A DNA stretch of 64,000 nucleotides from Vreelandella halophila (GCF_019903425.1 NZ_JACHUZ010000013.1:1272285-1336284), one strand, 5' to 3'; positions 27,080 to 37,055 are shown, counted from the first letter of the stretch. Notes: a model not told the origin generated them from the sequence alone. Translations and numbers: made by a program.

Positions 27080-28342
27080 ATGAGTGACCACACCGCAACG
27101 CCGGCGCCTACAACGACCCACCAGATCGTGATCATCGGTGGCGGGGCAGCGGGTATCTCCGTTGCTGCCAGTCTGCTCAAGCGCCAGCGCAGTCTGGATA
27201 TCGCCATTGTTGAACCGTCGGAGGTACACAGCTACCAGCCGGGATGGACCATGGTCGGAGGCGGGGTCTTCTCTCCTGAGTCCACGCGTAGGCCCATGGC
27301 GAGTGTGATGCCGGATCGGGTGAGCTGGTATCGCACCAGTGCTCACCGTGTTGATCCGGCGAACCGCCAGGTCGCTCTGGGTGATGGCCGGATCCTGGGC
27401 TGGCGGCGGCTCATTGTTGCGCCGGGGCTGGATCTGGACTGGGATGCGATCGAGGGGCTCAGTGGCACGCTTGGCTGCAACGGCGTCACCTCCAACTACC
27501 GCTATGACCTGGCGCCCTACACCTGGTCACTGGTGCAGTCGCTGAAAAAGGGGACGGCCCTGTTCTCACAGCCGCCGATGCCGATCAAGTGCGCCGGTGC
27601 GCCGCAGAAGGCCATGTATCTGTCCTGCCACTACTGGCAGCGCCAGGGGCGGCTCAGCGATATTGATGTGCATTTCTGCAACGCAGGGGGTGTGCTTTTC
27701 GGGGTGAAGGATTATGTCCCAGCCCTGGAGCGCTATGTCGATCAGTATGGGATCCATACCCAGTTCCAGAATCGCCTGGTGGCCGTTGATGGCCCCTCAC
27801 GGACCGCGCAGTTCGCGGTGAACGGGGATGACGGTGAGCATCTGGTGGAACGGCGCTTTGATATGCTGCATGCCGTGCCGCCGCAGAAGGCGCCTGGATT
27901 CATTGCCGAGTCCGGGCTGGGTAATGACGGAGGCTGGCTGGATCTCGACCCGGAGACCCTGCAGCACCGGAGTTACCCTGCGATCTTCGGGCTGGGTGAT
28001 GCCAGTGGCACGCCCAACGCCAAAACGGCCGCGGCGGTGCGCAAACAGGCGCCGGTAGTGGCGGAGAACCTTCTGGCCACCTTCAGTGGTGACCCCATGT
28101 CGGCGGCCTATCTCGGATACGGCTCCTGTCCGCTGACCGTTGAGCGTGGGCGTATTGTGCTGGCGGAGTTCGGCTATGGTGGTGAGCTGCAGCCCACCTT
28201 CCCGAAGTGGATCAATGACGGCACCAAACCAACCCGCCTTGCCTGGTGGCTGAAGGCCGGTCAGCTGCCCTGGATCTACTGGCAGTTGTCGCTGAGAGGT
28301 CACGAGTGGCTGGCAAAGCCTGCAAGGCGCGACACGACCTGA
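27080..28342 (+). CDS. sqr: Sulfide:quinone oxidoreductase
   Basis: This 420-residue FAD flavoprotein starts with a dinucleotide-binding GGGAAGISVAASL motif. It has the SQR segment PIKCAGAPQKAMYL with a conserved cysteine and a later GLGDASGTPNAKTAAAVRKQ FAD-contact motif. The C-terminal part (about 390-410) is amphipathic, fitting a membrane-associated enzyme that reduces quinone. Type II SQR is the closest group by motif. It oxidises sulfide to a persulfide carried by a thiol, the substrate of the neighbouring dioxygenases, and feeds the quinone pool used by the bd oxidase downstream. Confidence 0.9.
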   Translation: MSDHTATPAPTTTHQIVIIGGGAAGISVAASLLKRQRSLDIAIVEPSEVHSYQPGWTMVGGGVFSPESTRRPMASVMPDRVSWYRTSAHRVDPANRQVALGDGRILGWRRLIVAPGLDLDWDAIEGLSGTLGCNGVTSNYRYDLAPYTWSLVQSLKKGTALFSQPPMPIKCAGAPQKAMYLSCHYWQRQGRLSDIDVHFCNAGGVLFGVKDYVPALERYVDQYGIHTQFQNRLVAVDGPSRTAQFAVNGDDGEHLVERRFDMLHAVPPQKAPGFIAESGLGNDGGWLDLDPETLQHRSYPAIFGLGDASGTPNAKTAAAVRKQAPVVAENLLATFSGDPMSAAYLGYGSCPLTVERGRIVLAEFGYGGELQPTFPKWINDGTKPTRLAWWLKAGQLPWIYWQLSLRGHEWLAKPARRDTT

Positions 28343-28365
28343 ACCGTACTGGGAGCTGAACAGGC

Positions 28366-30096
28366 ATGAATCTGGAAAGATGGCTGCCACTGGCCAGCTG
28401 GCTGCGAGGGTACACGCAGGATACCTTCCTGCGTGATGCCATAGCGGCTGTGATCGTAACCCTCATGCTGGTGCCCCAGGCGCTCGCCTATGCGATGCTG
28501 GCGGGGCTGCCGCCAGAGGTGGGCCTGTACGCCAGTATGCTGCCGTTGGTGCTTTACGCGCTTCTGGGCACCTCGGCGACCCTGGCGGTCGGGCCAGTGG
28601 CTGTTGCCTCGCTGATGACCGCTGCTGCGCTTGGCAGCATCGCGGAGGCGGGCACGCCGGAGTATGTTGCCGGCGCCCTGGTATTGGCGGCTCTATCCGG
28701 TCTGATTCTGGTCGGTATGGGGCTTCTGCGGCTGGGGTTTCTTGCCAATTTCCTCAGTCATCCTGTCATCTCCGGGTTCGTGACCGCCTCCGGTATCCTG
28801 ATCGCAGCCAGCCAGCTGCGCCATATCCTTGGCGTCGAGGCCTCTGGCCATAACCTGCTTCAGCTGGTCCCCGCACTGTGGCAGGGACTGGACAATGTCA
28901 GTGCTCTGACGCTTCTTATTGGAGGCGGTGCCTGGCTCTATCTGGTGCTGTGCCGGCGTCATCTTTGCCGTGGTCTGGAGCGTTTGGGGCTGCCGGGGCA
29001 GGCCCCGGAGCTGATGGCCAAGGCTGCCCCGGTTTCCGCTGTGATCGTGACGACGCTGTTGGCCTGGGGGTTCAATCTCAAGGCCGAGGGTGTGGAACTG
29101 GTGGGTAAAGTTCCCAGTGGTTTGCCGTCACTGGCGATGCCCAGTATGGATGGCGAGCTCTGGTCCACACTGCTGCCTGCCGCCGTTCTGATCAGCCTGG
29201 TCGGATTCGTGGAGTCGGTGTCAGTGGCCCAGACGCTGGCAGCCAAACGGCGCCAGCGGATCGATCCGAACAAGGAGTTGATTGCTCTGGGGGCTGCCAA
29301 TCTTGGCGCTGGGGTCAGCGGTGGGTCACCTGTCTCCGGAGGCTTCTCGCGCTCGGTAGTGAACTTTGACGCCGGGGCCGTCACACCTGTGGCCGGTGCG
29401 CTGACAGCGGTGGGTATTGCGCTCTCCACGCTGATGCTGACCACCCCATTGGCCTTTCTGCCCAAGGCGACGCTTGCTGCCACAATTATTGTGGCTGTGG
29501 GAACTCTTATTGACATTTCCGCTATTCGTCGCACCTGGGCTTACTCTAGGGTGGACGGTGTGGCGATGGTGGCGACGCTGGCACTGACGCTTTTCCACGG
29601 TGTCGAGAGCGGCATCCTGACCGGTGTGGCGCTGTCGCTGGGGTTGCATCTTTATCGCACAAGCCAGCCCCACAGTGCCGTGGTGGGACGTGTTCCCGGA
29701 ACTGAGCATTTCCGTAACGTTGAGCGCCACAATGTGGAAACGGAACGCCATCTGGCACTGCTGCGGGTTGATGAGAGCCTGTATTTCGCCAATGCGCGCT
29801 ACCTGGAGGATACGGTTCTGGAACTGGTTTCCCGGCGGCCTGAGCTGCGCGACCTGGTGCTGACCTGTCAGGCGGTCAACATCATTGACGCCTCGGCGCT
29901 GGAGAGTCTTGAGGCGATCAACAGCCGCCTTCGTGATGCGGGGGTTCGCCTGCACCTGGCTGAGGTGAAGGGGCCGGTGATGGACCAGCTCCAGAACTCC
30001 GCATTCCCTCATGAGCTCAGCGGACGCATCTTCCTGAGTACCTATGAGGCCTGGCAGGCACTGGGGGGTGATGGCGGATCTGAAACGTCTGGTTGA
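28366..30096 (+). CDS. SulP family anion transporter with STAS domain
   Basis: This 576-residue protein has about 11-12 helices in its first 410 residues. The SulP signature is visible (MLVPQALAYAMLAGLPPEVGLYASM), with a cytoplasmic STAS domain at about 440-560 (LTCQAVNIIDASALESLEAI). SulP proteins carry sulfate, bicarbonate or other anions. The sulfur gene context makes sulfate or another oxidised sulfur product plausible, but the sequence does not settle this. It follows SQR by 23 bases, so it probably belongs to the same operon. Confidence 0.88.
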   Translation: MNLERWLPLASWLRGYTQDTFLRDAIAAVIVTLMLVPQALAYAMLAGLPPEVGLYASMLPLVLYALLGTSATLAVGPVAVASLMTAAALGSIAEAGTPEYVAGALVLAALSGLILVGMGLLRLGFLANFLSHPVISGFVTASGILIAASQLRHILGVEASGHNLLQLVPALWQGLDNVSALTLLIGGGAWLYLVLCRRHLCRGLERLGLPGQAPELMAKAAPVSAVIVTTLLAWGFNLKAEGVELVGKVPSGLPSLAMPSMDGELWSTLLPAAVLISLVGFVESVSVAQTLAAKRRQRIDPNKELIALGAANLGAGVSGGSPVSGGFSRSVVNFDAGAVTPVAGALTAVGIALSTLMLTTPLAFLPKATLAATIIVAVGTLIDISAIRRTWAYSRVDGVAMVATLALTLFHGVESGILTGVALSLGLHLYRTSQPHSAVVGRVPGTEHFRNVERHNVETERHLALLRVDESLYFANARYLEDTVLELVSRRPELRDLVLTCQAVNIIDASALESLEAINSRLRDAGVRLHLAEVKGPVMDQLQNSAFPHELSGRIFLSTYEAWQALGGDGGSETSG

Positions 30097-30169
30097 CCTT
30101 TTTTCCAGCGTGCGCCATCGCCAGAATTGAAATCGATAACCACTGTTATCTCGTCCTTCCGGAGGCTTT

Positions 30170-31582
30170 ATGGATCTCGATCCCGTACTTCTGTCACGCA
30201 TACAGTTCGCCTTCGTGGTGTCATTTCACGCCATATTCCCTGTGTTCACGATAGGGCTGGCCTCGTTCATCGCATTCCTTGAGACGTGTGCCTACGCATC
30301 GGGCAATTCGCTTTACACGCGCCTGTCAAAGTTCTGGATCAAGGTCTTCGCCGTGGTCTTCGGGATGGGGGTGGTCTCGGGCATTGTCATGTCGTTCCAG
30401 TTTGGTACGAACTGGAGTAACTTCTCTCAGGCTACGGCCAATTTTCTCGGACCGGTCCTGAGCTATGAGGTGGTGACGGCATTTTTCCTTGAGGCCGCTT
30501 TTCTTGGCATCCTTCTTTTCGGTCGTGACCGGGTGCCGGCCGGCATCTACCTGTTTGCCTCGTTCATGGTGGCCATCGGCACCTTCATTTCATCATTCTG
30601 GATTCTTTCCGCGAACAGTTGGATGCACACGCCTGCGGGAACCGTGATGGAAAATGGGATGCACCAGGTGGTTTCCTGGAGCGAGGCGATTTTCAATCCA
30701 TCGTTCTGGTACCGGTTTACCCACATGGGGCTGGCGTCATTCCTGACAGGCGGGTTTGTAGTGGCATCACTCAGTGCCTGGTTCCTGCTGAAAGGACGTG
30801 AAGTTGAAGCCAACCGGCGCGCTCTGTCCATGTGCCTCTGGCTGCTGCTGGTCATCGCGCCCGCGCAGCTGTGGGTGGGGGACCTGCACGGCCTGAATAC
30901 GCTCAAGCACCAGCCGACCAAGGTTGCCGCGATGGAAGGTAACTGGGAGACCTCGTCCAACGTCCCGCTGCTTCTGTTCGCCTGGCCGGATCAGCAGGCT
31001 CAGACCAATCACTGGGAGATCGGCATCCCCGGCCTGGCAAGCCTTATCCTCAAACACGACACGGAAGGCGTTGTGCCTGGTGTGTCAGCGGTCCCCAGGG
31101 ATGAGCAGCCGCCGGTGGGGATCGTTTTCTGGTCCTTCCGTGTGATGGTGGGGCTTGGCATGCTCATGATCCTGTTCGCAATTGCGGGCCTTCTGTTGCG
31201 GCCCGGAGGCCGCTACTGGCGCAGTCGCTGGTTCCTCAAAGGGCTTGTTCCAATGGGCGTGGCACCGTTTGTGGCTGTACTCGCGGGCTGGTTCGTCACC
31301 GAAATCGGCCGTGCCCCCTGGTTGGTCTATGGACAGATGACGCAGGCTGAAGGCGTAACACCCTCTCTGACCGGCGGCATGGCACTTTTCACGCTTATCG
31401 GTTACATGGTGGTCTACGCCCTGGTCTTCACCGCCGGCCTCTACTACCTCGGACGGCTGTTTGAAAGCGGTGTCGAGGATGCCGGTCACGACCACAACCT
31501 CGATCACGAGGAAGTGGAACGGGCCAAAAGACCGTTTTCCGCCGCTCATGTCCCGCTTGAACACGAAGGAGGGAGCGTCTGA
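30170..31582 (+). CDS. cydA: Cytochrome bd-type quinol oxidase subunit I (CIO type)
   Basis: This 470-residue membrane protein is a bd oxidase subunit I. Haem ligand regions are visible (SFHAIFPVFTIGLA, and methionine/glutamate-rich helices such as FFLEAAFLGILLFG). The Q-loop is short, and the segment GWFVTEIGRAPWLVYG is typical of the cyanide-insensitive CIO/CioA subgroup. It oxidises quinol and reduces oxygen to water at the inner membrane. Bd oxidases resist sulfide, which fits the adjacent SQR. The stop overlaps cydB by one base (TGATG). Confidence 0.95.
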   Translation: MDLDPVLLSRIQFAFVVSFHAIFPVFTIGLASFIAFLETCAYASGNSLYTRLSKFWIKVFAVVFGMGVVSGIVMSFQFGTNWSNFSQATANFLGPVLSYEVVTAFFLEAAFLGILLFGRDRVPAGIYLFASFMVAIGTFISSFWILSANSWMHTPAGTVMENGMHQVVSWSEAIFNPSFWYRFTHMGLASFLTGGFVVASLSAWFLLKGREVEANRRALSMCLWLLLVIAPAQLWVGDLHGLNTLKHQPTKVAAMEGNWETSSNVPLLLFAWPDQQAQTNHWEIGIPGLASLILKHDTEGVVPGVSAVPRDEQPPVGIVFWSFRVMVGLGMLMILFAIAGLLLRPGGRYWRSRWFLKGLVPMGVAPFVAVLAGWFVTEIGRAPWLVYGQMTQAEGVTPSLTGGMALFTLIGYMVVYALVFTAGLYYLGRLFESGVEDAGHDHNLDHEEVERAKRPFSAAHVPLEHEGGSV

Positions 31583-32583
31583 TGGAACCCTTTGATTTGA
31601 CCCTGATCTGGGCTGCGATCATCGCATTCGGCGTGATCATGTATGTATTGATGGATGGCTTTGACCTCGGCGTTGGCATTCTGTTCCCGCTGGCGCCGGA
31701 TGAGGAATCACGTGATCTGATGATGAATTCGGTCGCGCCCGTCTGGGATGGCAATGAGACCTGGCTGGTACTGGGTGGGGCCGGGCTTCTTGCGGCGTTC
31801 CCGATGGTCTATTCGATCATGTTGCCCGCCCTTTACCTTGGTGTGTTCCTGATGTTGTCGGGTCTGATCTTCCGCGGTATTGCCTTTGAGTTCCGGTTCA
31901 AGGCCAACCGGTCACGTTACCTGTGGAATATAGCCTTCGCGGGAGGGTCGACACTGGCCGCGTTTGCTCAGGGTATGGTCGTGGGCAAATACATTGAAGG
32001 CATCAATACCGCCAACGGTGTGTTCGTGGGTGGGCCACTGGACTTCGTGACGCCCTTTACGCTGCTGACAGGGGTTGGCCTGGTGGCCGGATACGCGCTT
32101 CTGGGCAGTACCTGGACGGTTATGAAAACAGAGGGCGCGACCCAGGCATGGGCCCGGCGTATGGCAAAGCCGTTGCTTCTTGTGGTCCTGGCCGTCTTTG
32201 GGATTATCAGCCTGTGGACGCCATTCGTGGATGAATCAGTCCGTGAACGCTGGTTCTCGAATCTGCATCTGATATGGGTTCTGCCAGCATTGGCGCTTTT
32301 CTTCGCGTGGCGTATCTGGCACGGGATCACGCACAAGCGCGAGGGCTCGCCGTTTGTTGCGACCATGGGGTTATTCGTCTTCACCTATCTCGGGCTTCTG
32401 GTCAGTAAGTGGCCTTACGTTGTTCCTCCAGAGATCACGCTCTATGACGCGGCCTCAGCCTGGGAGTCGCAACTGTTTCTGCTTCTTGGGCTGCTGTTCG
32501 TGATCCCGATTGTGCTCACCTATACCGCTTGGACATACTGGGTTTTCCGGGGCAAGGTGAGGGCCGGTGACGGCTACCACTGA
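31582..32583 (+). CDS. cydB: Cytochrome bd-type quinol oxidase subunit II (CIO type)
   Basis: This 333-residue protein has eight to nine helices and the subunit II hallmarks MDGFDLGVGILFPL and VWDGNETWLVLGGAGLLAAFP. Length is in the CIO/CioB range. It pairs with the upstream subunit I. Its 3' end overlaps the cydD start by 17 bases, which ties oxidase and assembly-factor expression together. Confidence 0.95.
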   Translation: MEPFDLTLIWAAIIAFGVIMYVLMDGFDLGVGILFPLAPDEESRDLMMNSVAPVWDGNETWLVLGGAGLLAAFPMVYSIMLPALYLGVFLMLSGLIFRGIAFEFRFKANRSRYLWNIAFAGGSTLAAFAQGMVVGKYIEGINTANGVFVGGPLDFVTPFTLLTGVGLVAGYALLGSTWTVMKTEGATQAWARRMAKPLLLVVLAVFGIISLWTPFVDESVRERWFSNLHLIWVLPALALFFAWRIWHGITHKREGSPFVATMGLFVFTYLGLLVSKWPYVVPPEITLYDAASAWESQLFLLLGLLFVIPIVLTYTAWTYWVFRGKVRAGDGYH

Positions 32584-34240
32584 TCCACGCGCCGGCGCGC
32601 GATGGCTGAGCCATTGGGCGCAGGATGCCAGAAGGTATCTGGCGCAGGGCGTGATCGCGGGCGTTGTGCAGGCGCTCGCCATGGTGGTTCAGCTCGGTTT
32701 GATGGCCTGGTTCGTGGATCGTCTTATCGTACACGACCAGCCAGTGGCGCTTGTCGCCACCGGTGGCGCACTGGCGCTGGCGGTGCTGGTGCGCAGCATT
32801 GGGCAGTGGGCTCAGGAGATGGCCGGTCTGCGGGCCAGTCACCGGGTACGGCGCCAGGTGCGCCGGGCACTTCTCAATGCCTGGGCCGGTGCGGGGCCGG
32901 TTGGCCTCAGTGGCTGCGACTCCGGCCGGCTGTCCAGTGAGTGGACCGAGCAGGTTGACGCGCTCGATGGCTACTACGCCCGGTTCCTTCCCCAGATGAT
33001 CCTGGCGGTTATCGTGCCCCTCATTATTCTCACCGTGGTCGCGGCTCAGGACTGGCTGGCAGCGCTGTTCCTGCTGGCTGCCGCTCCCCTGATTCCGCTG
33101 TTCATGGCCTTGATCGGGATGGGGGCGGAGCGTGTGAACCAGCGCCACTACGAATCCCTTGCGCGGCTGTCCGGCCACTTCCTGGACCGTATCCGTGGCA
33201 TGACCACCCTGCAGCTTTTCGGTCGCAGCGCGGATGCCGTAGCGGATGTCGCGGCGGCCACCGATCATTACCGGCGATTGAACATGGCGACCTTGCGGGT
33301 CGCTTTTCTTTCCTCGGCGGTGCTGGAGTTTTTTGCTTCCGTGGCAATTGCGGCGGTTGCGATCTATGTCGGTTTTGCGCTGCTGGGGATGATATCTTTC
33401 GGACCGGCAGACGACATGAGCCTGTTCAGCGGGCTCTTTGTACTTCTGTTGGCGCCGGAGTTCTTTCAGCCCCTCAGGCTGCTGTCACAGTACTACCACG
33501 ACAGGGCCGCCGCGTTGGGGGCAGCGGCTCACCTGAGTGCGAGGCTGGTTGTCAGCGACAGTCTGGTCCCGCAGGCGGCGCAGGAACAACACCGGGAGCC
33601 TGACAGCACGGGCATCCGGGTGTCTGGACTGGGCGTGCGCTATCCCAGTGGGCGTGAGGTGCTGGGTGATCTGGATTTCGAACTTCCATCCGGGCAGACG
33701 CTTATTGTGACGGGCCCCTCAGGCTGCGGAAAGTCCACGCTTCTGGCGGTTCTCGCGGGATTCATGGCCCCCTCACAGGGAGACGCGAGAATCCGCGGGC
33801 AATCGCCGGGATCGATGCCGGTGGGCTGGATGGGGCAGAAGCCCTGGCTGGTGCCCGGGAGCTGGCGTCAGAACCTGAGGCTGACCGCGCCAGAGGCCAG
33901 CGAAGCGGCGATGCTGGAGGCGATTGCTCGGGTAGGGCTCAGATCTGTCCTGGATGGGCTTCCTGAAGGGCTTTCAACCCGGATCGGCGAGGGTGGCCTG
34001 GGGCTTTCAGGCGGTCAGGCCCGGCGTCTGGCACTGGCTCGTCTTTTCCTCACCTCATCCACCGTGATGCTGCTGGATGAGCCGACAGCTGGGCTCGATG
34101 AGGCAACCGAGGCTGAGGTGATTGAAGGCGTGCGAGGGATCATAGGGGGGCAGCGGCTCTGTGTCATTGCCTCCCATCAGCCGGCGCTGCGCGCGCTGGG
34201 AGACCAGCATCTGGCATTGGGGAGCACTCATCATGCGTGA
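32567..34240 (+). CDS. cydD: Cysteine/glutathione ABC exporter subunit CydD
   Basis: This 557-residue half-transporter has an N-terminal membrane domain with the CydD signature EQVDALDGYYARFLPQ and LLLAPEFFQPLRLL. Its nucleotide-binding domain has Walker A GPSGCGKST, signature LSGGQARR and Walker B VMLLDEPTAG. CydDC exports thiols to the periplasm and is needed for bd oxidase assembly. The GTG start at 32567 lies inside the cydB 3' end with GGTGAGGG just upstream. It overlaps cydC by eight bases. CIO-type operons do not always carry cydDC, so its presence here is worth noting. Confidence 0.92.
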   Translation: MTATTDPRAGARWLSHWAQDARRYLAQGVIAGVVQALAMVVQLGLMAWFVDRLIVHDQPVALVATGGALALAVLVRSIGQWAQEMAGLRASHRVRRQVRRALLNAWAGAGPVGLSGCDSGRLSSEWTEQVDALDGYYARFLPQMILAVIVPLIILTVVAAQDWLAALFLLAAAPLIPLFMALIGMGAERVNQRHYESLARLSGHFLDRIRGMTTLQLFGRSADAVADVAAATDHYRRLNMATLRVAFLSSAVLEFFASVAIAAVAIYVGFALLGMISFGPADDMSLFSGLFVLLLAPEFFQPLRLLSQYYHDRAAALGAAAHLSARLVVSDSLVPQAAQEQHREPDSTGIRVSGLGVRYPSGREVLGDLDFELPSGQTLIVTGPSGCGKSTLLAVLAGFMAPSQGDARIRGQSPGSMPVGWMGQKPWLVPGSWRQNLRLTAPEASEAAMLEAIARVGLRSVLDGLPEGLSTRIGEGGLGLSGGQARRLALARLFLTSSTVMLLDEPTAGLDEATEAEVIEGVRGIIGGQRLCVIASHQPALRALGDQHLALGSTHHA

Positions 34241-35924
34241 ACTCCAACCCTGGCTGCGCCTGCTCCAGCGCCATCGCCGGCAGTTGGCGGCGGGTTTTGT
34301 GTTGATGGCCGCAACGTTGATGGCGGGCCTGGGGCTTCTCGCTCTCTCTGGCTGGTTCATTACCGCCACTGCCATTACGGCACTGGCCTGGGCCGCCGGG
34401 CTGAATGCCAGTCTGAACCTCTATGCGCCGGGAGGGGGGATTCGGTTCTTTGCGCTGGCGCGCACGGCCAGCCGCTATTTTGAGCGTCTGGTCAATCATG
34501 ATGTGGTACTCCGGCTGCTGGCTGATATCCGGGTAGAGCTTTTCCGCAAACTGCTCAGGGCCGAGGCATACAGCGCTAAGCGTTTGGGGTCGGCGGCCTT
34601 TCTGAACAGGCTGGTCAGCGACGTGGACACGCTCGATAATCTCTACCTGCGTCAGATCGCGCCTCCGCTGGTAGCTCTTGCAGCAAGCCTGGGGGCAGCC
34701 GGGCTGATTGCTGTGTTTGCCCCGGGGCTGTCACTGATGGTCTTGGGGGTTCTCTTGCCCTGGCTTGCCGTGGTGACGCTGGGCATAGCCTGGTGGACGC
34801 GTGGACATGGTGCAGCGGAAATGCAGGCCGCGGAGCGCCTGCGCAGTCACGCGCTTGCCGAACTTGAAGGGATGGCAGAGTTGTCCGCAGCGGGACTGCT
34901 GTCACACGATCAGCATGATCTGCTGGGTGAGGAGCACGCCCAGCGATACCGTCAGATGCAGCAGGAGACCTCGGCCATCAGTGGGCAGGCGCTGAATACG
35001 CTGGTGATCCACCTGCTGGTGGTGGCCCTGCTGCTGTTCGCGTCCCAGGCCTGGCAGGCGGGCCAGATCTCGGGGGCCGTGATGGTCCTTATTCCACTGG
35101 TCATCATGGCGCTGTCTGAAGGGTACCTGCCGCTACCCGGGGCGTTCGTGCGCTGGGGAGCGACGGAAGCGGCTGCCGAACGCCTCAACACTCAGGGCGG
35201 TTCCGAGCCAGACTCATCAGACCAACCGTCGGAGGTTGGTTTGCCCCAGCATCTCACGCTGACCTGGTCCCACATTGGTGTTGCACGAGGTGTACCGGCC
35301 GTTTTCGAGGATTTCAGCCTGTCGGTCTCACCCGGAGAGCGACTGGTCATAACGGGCGCGTCGGGCAGTGGAAAGTCCACCCTGGCTTCTTTGGCGGCCC
35401 GACTGACAGCACCAGATGAGGGACAGGTGCTGGTCAATGGTAATGACGGCGCCCTGTTTTCGCTCAGGGAGTGGCGTGAGCGCATCAGCCTGCTGACTCA
35501 GGATGCTCATCTTTTCAATGAGTCCATTGCCGCCAACCTACGGGTGGGAGATACCGGTGCGAGTGACAGCCAGCTGTGGCGTGTTCTTGAAGCGGTAGAC
35601 CTGGCGCCGCTGGTAGCATCGCTTGATCAAGGTCTTGAGGCGCCTGTTGGTGAAGGGGGAGGGCAGCTTTCCGGTGGTGAGGGGCGACGTCTTGCGCTGG
35701 CGCGCGTGCTGCTGCGCCCGGCCTCAGTCGTCATTCTTGATGAGCCTTTTTCTGGGCTTGATGAGGCGACAGCGGAGCGAGTCTGGAAAGGCATTCAGCC
35801 CTGGCTCAGCGGTTGCAGCGTTGTGCTTATGCTGCACGACTCGATGCCCTTTATTGTGGCGGATAGAATCATTTCGCTGACGGTGGGTGGTGCGTTGAGC
35901 TCCCAGGTCAGCGTGTCGAAATGA
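34233..35924 (+). CDS. cydC: Cysteine/glutathione ABC exporter subunit CydC
   Basis: This 563-residue half-transporter has the CydC membrane-domain motif TASRYFERLVNHDVVLRLL. Its ATP-binding domain contains GASGSGKST, LSGGEGRR and VVILDEPFSGLDEAT. It forms a heterodimer with CydD. ATG 34233 overlaps the cydD stop; the longer frame has no support. No terminator is evident in the 53 bases before the convergent dioxygenase gene. Confidence 0.92.
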   Translation: MRELQPWLRLLQRHRRQLAAGFVLMAATLMAGLGLLALSGWFITATAITALAWAAGLNASLNLYAPGGGIRFFALARTASRYFERLVNHDVVLRLLADIRVELFRKLLRAEAYSAKRLGSAAFLNRLVSDVDTLDNLYLRQIAPPLVALAASLGAAGLIAVFAPGLSLMVLGVLLPWLAVVTLGIAWWTRGHGAAEMQAAERLRSHALAELEGMAELSAAGLLSHDQHDLLGEEHAQRYRQMQQETSAISGQALNTLVIHLLVVALLLFASQAWQAGQISGAVMVLIPLVIMALSEGYLPLPGAFVRWGATEAAAERLNTQGGSEPDSSDQPSEVGLPQHLTLTWSHIGVARGVPAVFEDFSLSVSPGERLVITGASGSGKSTLASLAARLTAPDEGQVLVNGNDGALFSLREWRERISLLTQDAHLFNESIAANLRVGDTGASDSQLWRVLEAVDLAPLVASLDQGLEAPVGEGGGQLSGGEGRRLALARVLLRPASVVILDEPFSGLDEATAERVWKGIQPWLSGCSVVLMLHDSMPFIVADRIISLTVGGALSSQVSVSK

Positions 35925-35977
35925 ATTCGTCCCTGAATTCGCAGTTAACAGCATTGTGGTTAGCCAACGGCTATGGA

Positions 35978-36844
35978 CTAGAAGCGATTGATCGGTACCT
36001 TGAGATATACTTGGCCATTGCCCTCGGCGGGTGGCATTTCGCCGGCTCTCATGTTGACCTGAACTGAGGGCAGGATCAGGCGTGGCATGTTCAGTGTCGC
36101 GTCACGCTCGGTTCTCATTTTCACGAATTCATCCTCTTTGATGCCTTCGCGGACGTGGATGTTGCGTTCACGTTGTTCCGCAACCGTTGTCTCGTGGACA
36201 AATTCATCACGCCCCGGTGCCTTATAGTCATGGCAGAGGAAAATGCGTGTTTCTCCTGGGAGAGACAGGACCTTCTGGACGGAGTGGTACATGGTATGCG
36301 CGTCTCCCCCCGGGAAATCGCAGCGCGCGGTACCGGCGTCAGGCGCAAAGAGGGTATCGCCAACGAAGGCGGCATCGCCAATGACGTATGTCAGGCACGC
36401 GGGGGTATGCCCCGGGGTGTGCAGAACGCGCGCCTCGAGATTGCCGATGGTAAAGGTGTCCCCTTCACTGAAAAGCCGGTCAAACTGACTGCCATCACGG
36501 GCGAACTCAGTGCCCGCATTGAAGGCTTTTCCAAAAATATCCTGAACTTCCATGATCTTATGGCCGATGCCTGTCTGGCCACCCAGCTGCTCATGCAGGT
36601 AGGGGGCGGCAGAGAGGTGGTCAGCATGGACGTGGGTTTCGAGGATCCATTCAACTTCTAGCTGATTGTCTCTGATGAAACGGATGATCTCGTCAGCCGA
36701 CCGCACGTCCGTGCGTCCCGCCGCGTAGTCAAAATCCAATACCGAATCGATGATGGCGCAGGCCCTGCTGTCAGGGTCCTGAACCACGTAGCTGAACGTG
36801 TTTGTGGGTTCGTCGAAAAAGTGTTGTACCTGTGGGCTATTCAT
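35978..36844 (-). CDS. ETHE1-like persulfide dioxygenase (MBL fold), copy 2
   Basis: This 288-residue MBL-fold protein has H71-V-H73-A-D75-H76 in ETHVHADH, then HTPGHTPACLTYV, GDTLF and CHDY. It is clearly homologous to copy 1 at 25689 along its whole length, but diverged, and lacks the N-terminal extension. The predicted reaction is oxidation of glutathione persulfide to sulfite. It faces the opposite direction to the cyd genes and has its own promoter with the motif shared with the peroxiredoxin gene. Confidence 0.9.
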   Translation of the reverse strand: MNSPQVQHFFDEPTNTFSYVVQDPDSRACAIIDSVLDFDYAAGRTDVRSADEIIRFIRDNQLEVEWILETHVHADHLSAAPYLHEQLGGQTGIGHKIMEVQDIFGKAFNAGTEFARDGSQFDRLFSEGDTFTIGNLEARVLHTPGHTPACLTYVIGDAAFVGDTLFAPDAGTARCDFPGGDAHTMYHSVQKVLSLPGETRIFLCHDYKAPGRDEFVHETTVAEQRERNIHVREGIKEDEFVKMRTERDATLNMPRLILPSVQVNMRAGEMPPAEGNGQVYLKVPINRF

Positions 36845-36883
36845 AGCGTCGTCACCTCTGCACGGTTGATCACCTATTTCACA

Positions 36884-36914
36884 ATTAGAACATTCTAATG
36901 ATTATAACGATAGA
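36884..36914 (-). promoter_or_regulatory. Promoter/operator of the second persulfide dioxygenase
   Basis: A perfect inverted repeat ATTAGAA-CA-TTCTAAT (36884-36899) lies next to TCTATCGTTATA read on the minus strand (36914 to 36903). The latter continues into TATAAT, a consensus minus-10 hexamer. The exact 12-mer also precedes the peroxiredoxin gene. The repeat lies 40 bases ahead of the start codon and would overlap the transcription start, a typical repressor position. The intergenic space 36845-37055 shows nothing else distinct. Confidence 0.55.
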
Positions 36915-37055
36915 CTTAATCGAAATATTGAACCTCTACCTTTGATAGCTTGGCTCAATGAAAGTCGGATTGAATTCCGCAGCATTAAGGCGCAGCATAG
37001 TCTTTTAAGGAATAATGATATTCTTGGCAGGATTACAAATTCGGGAGATTGAGTC

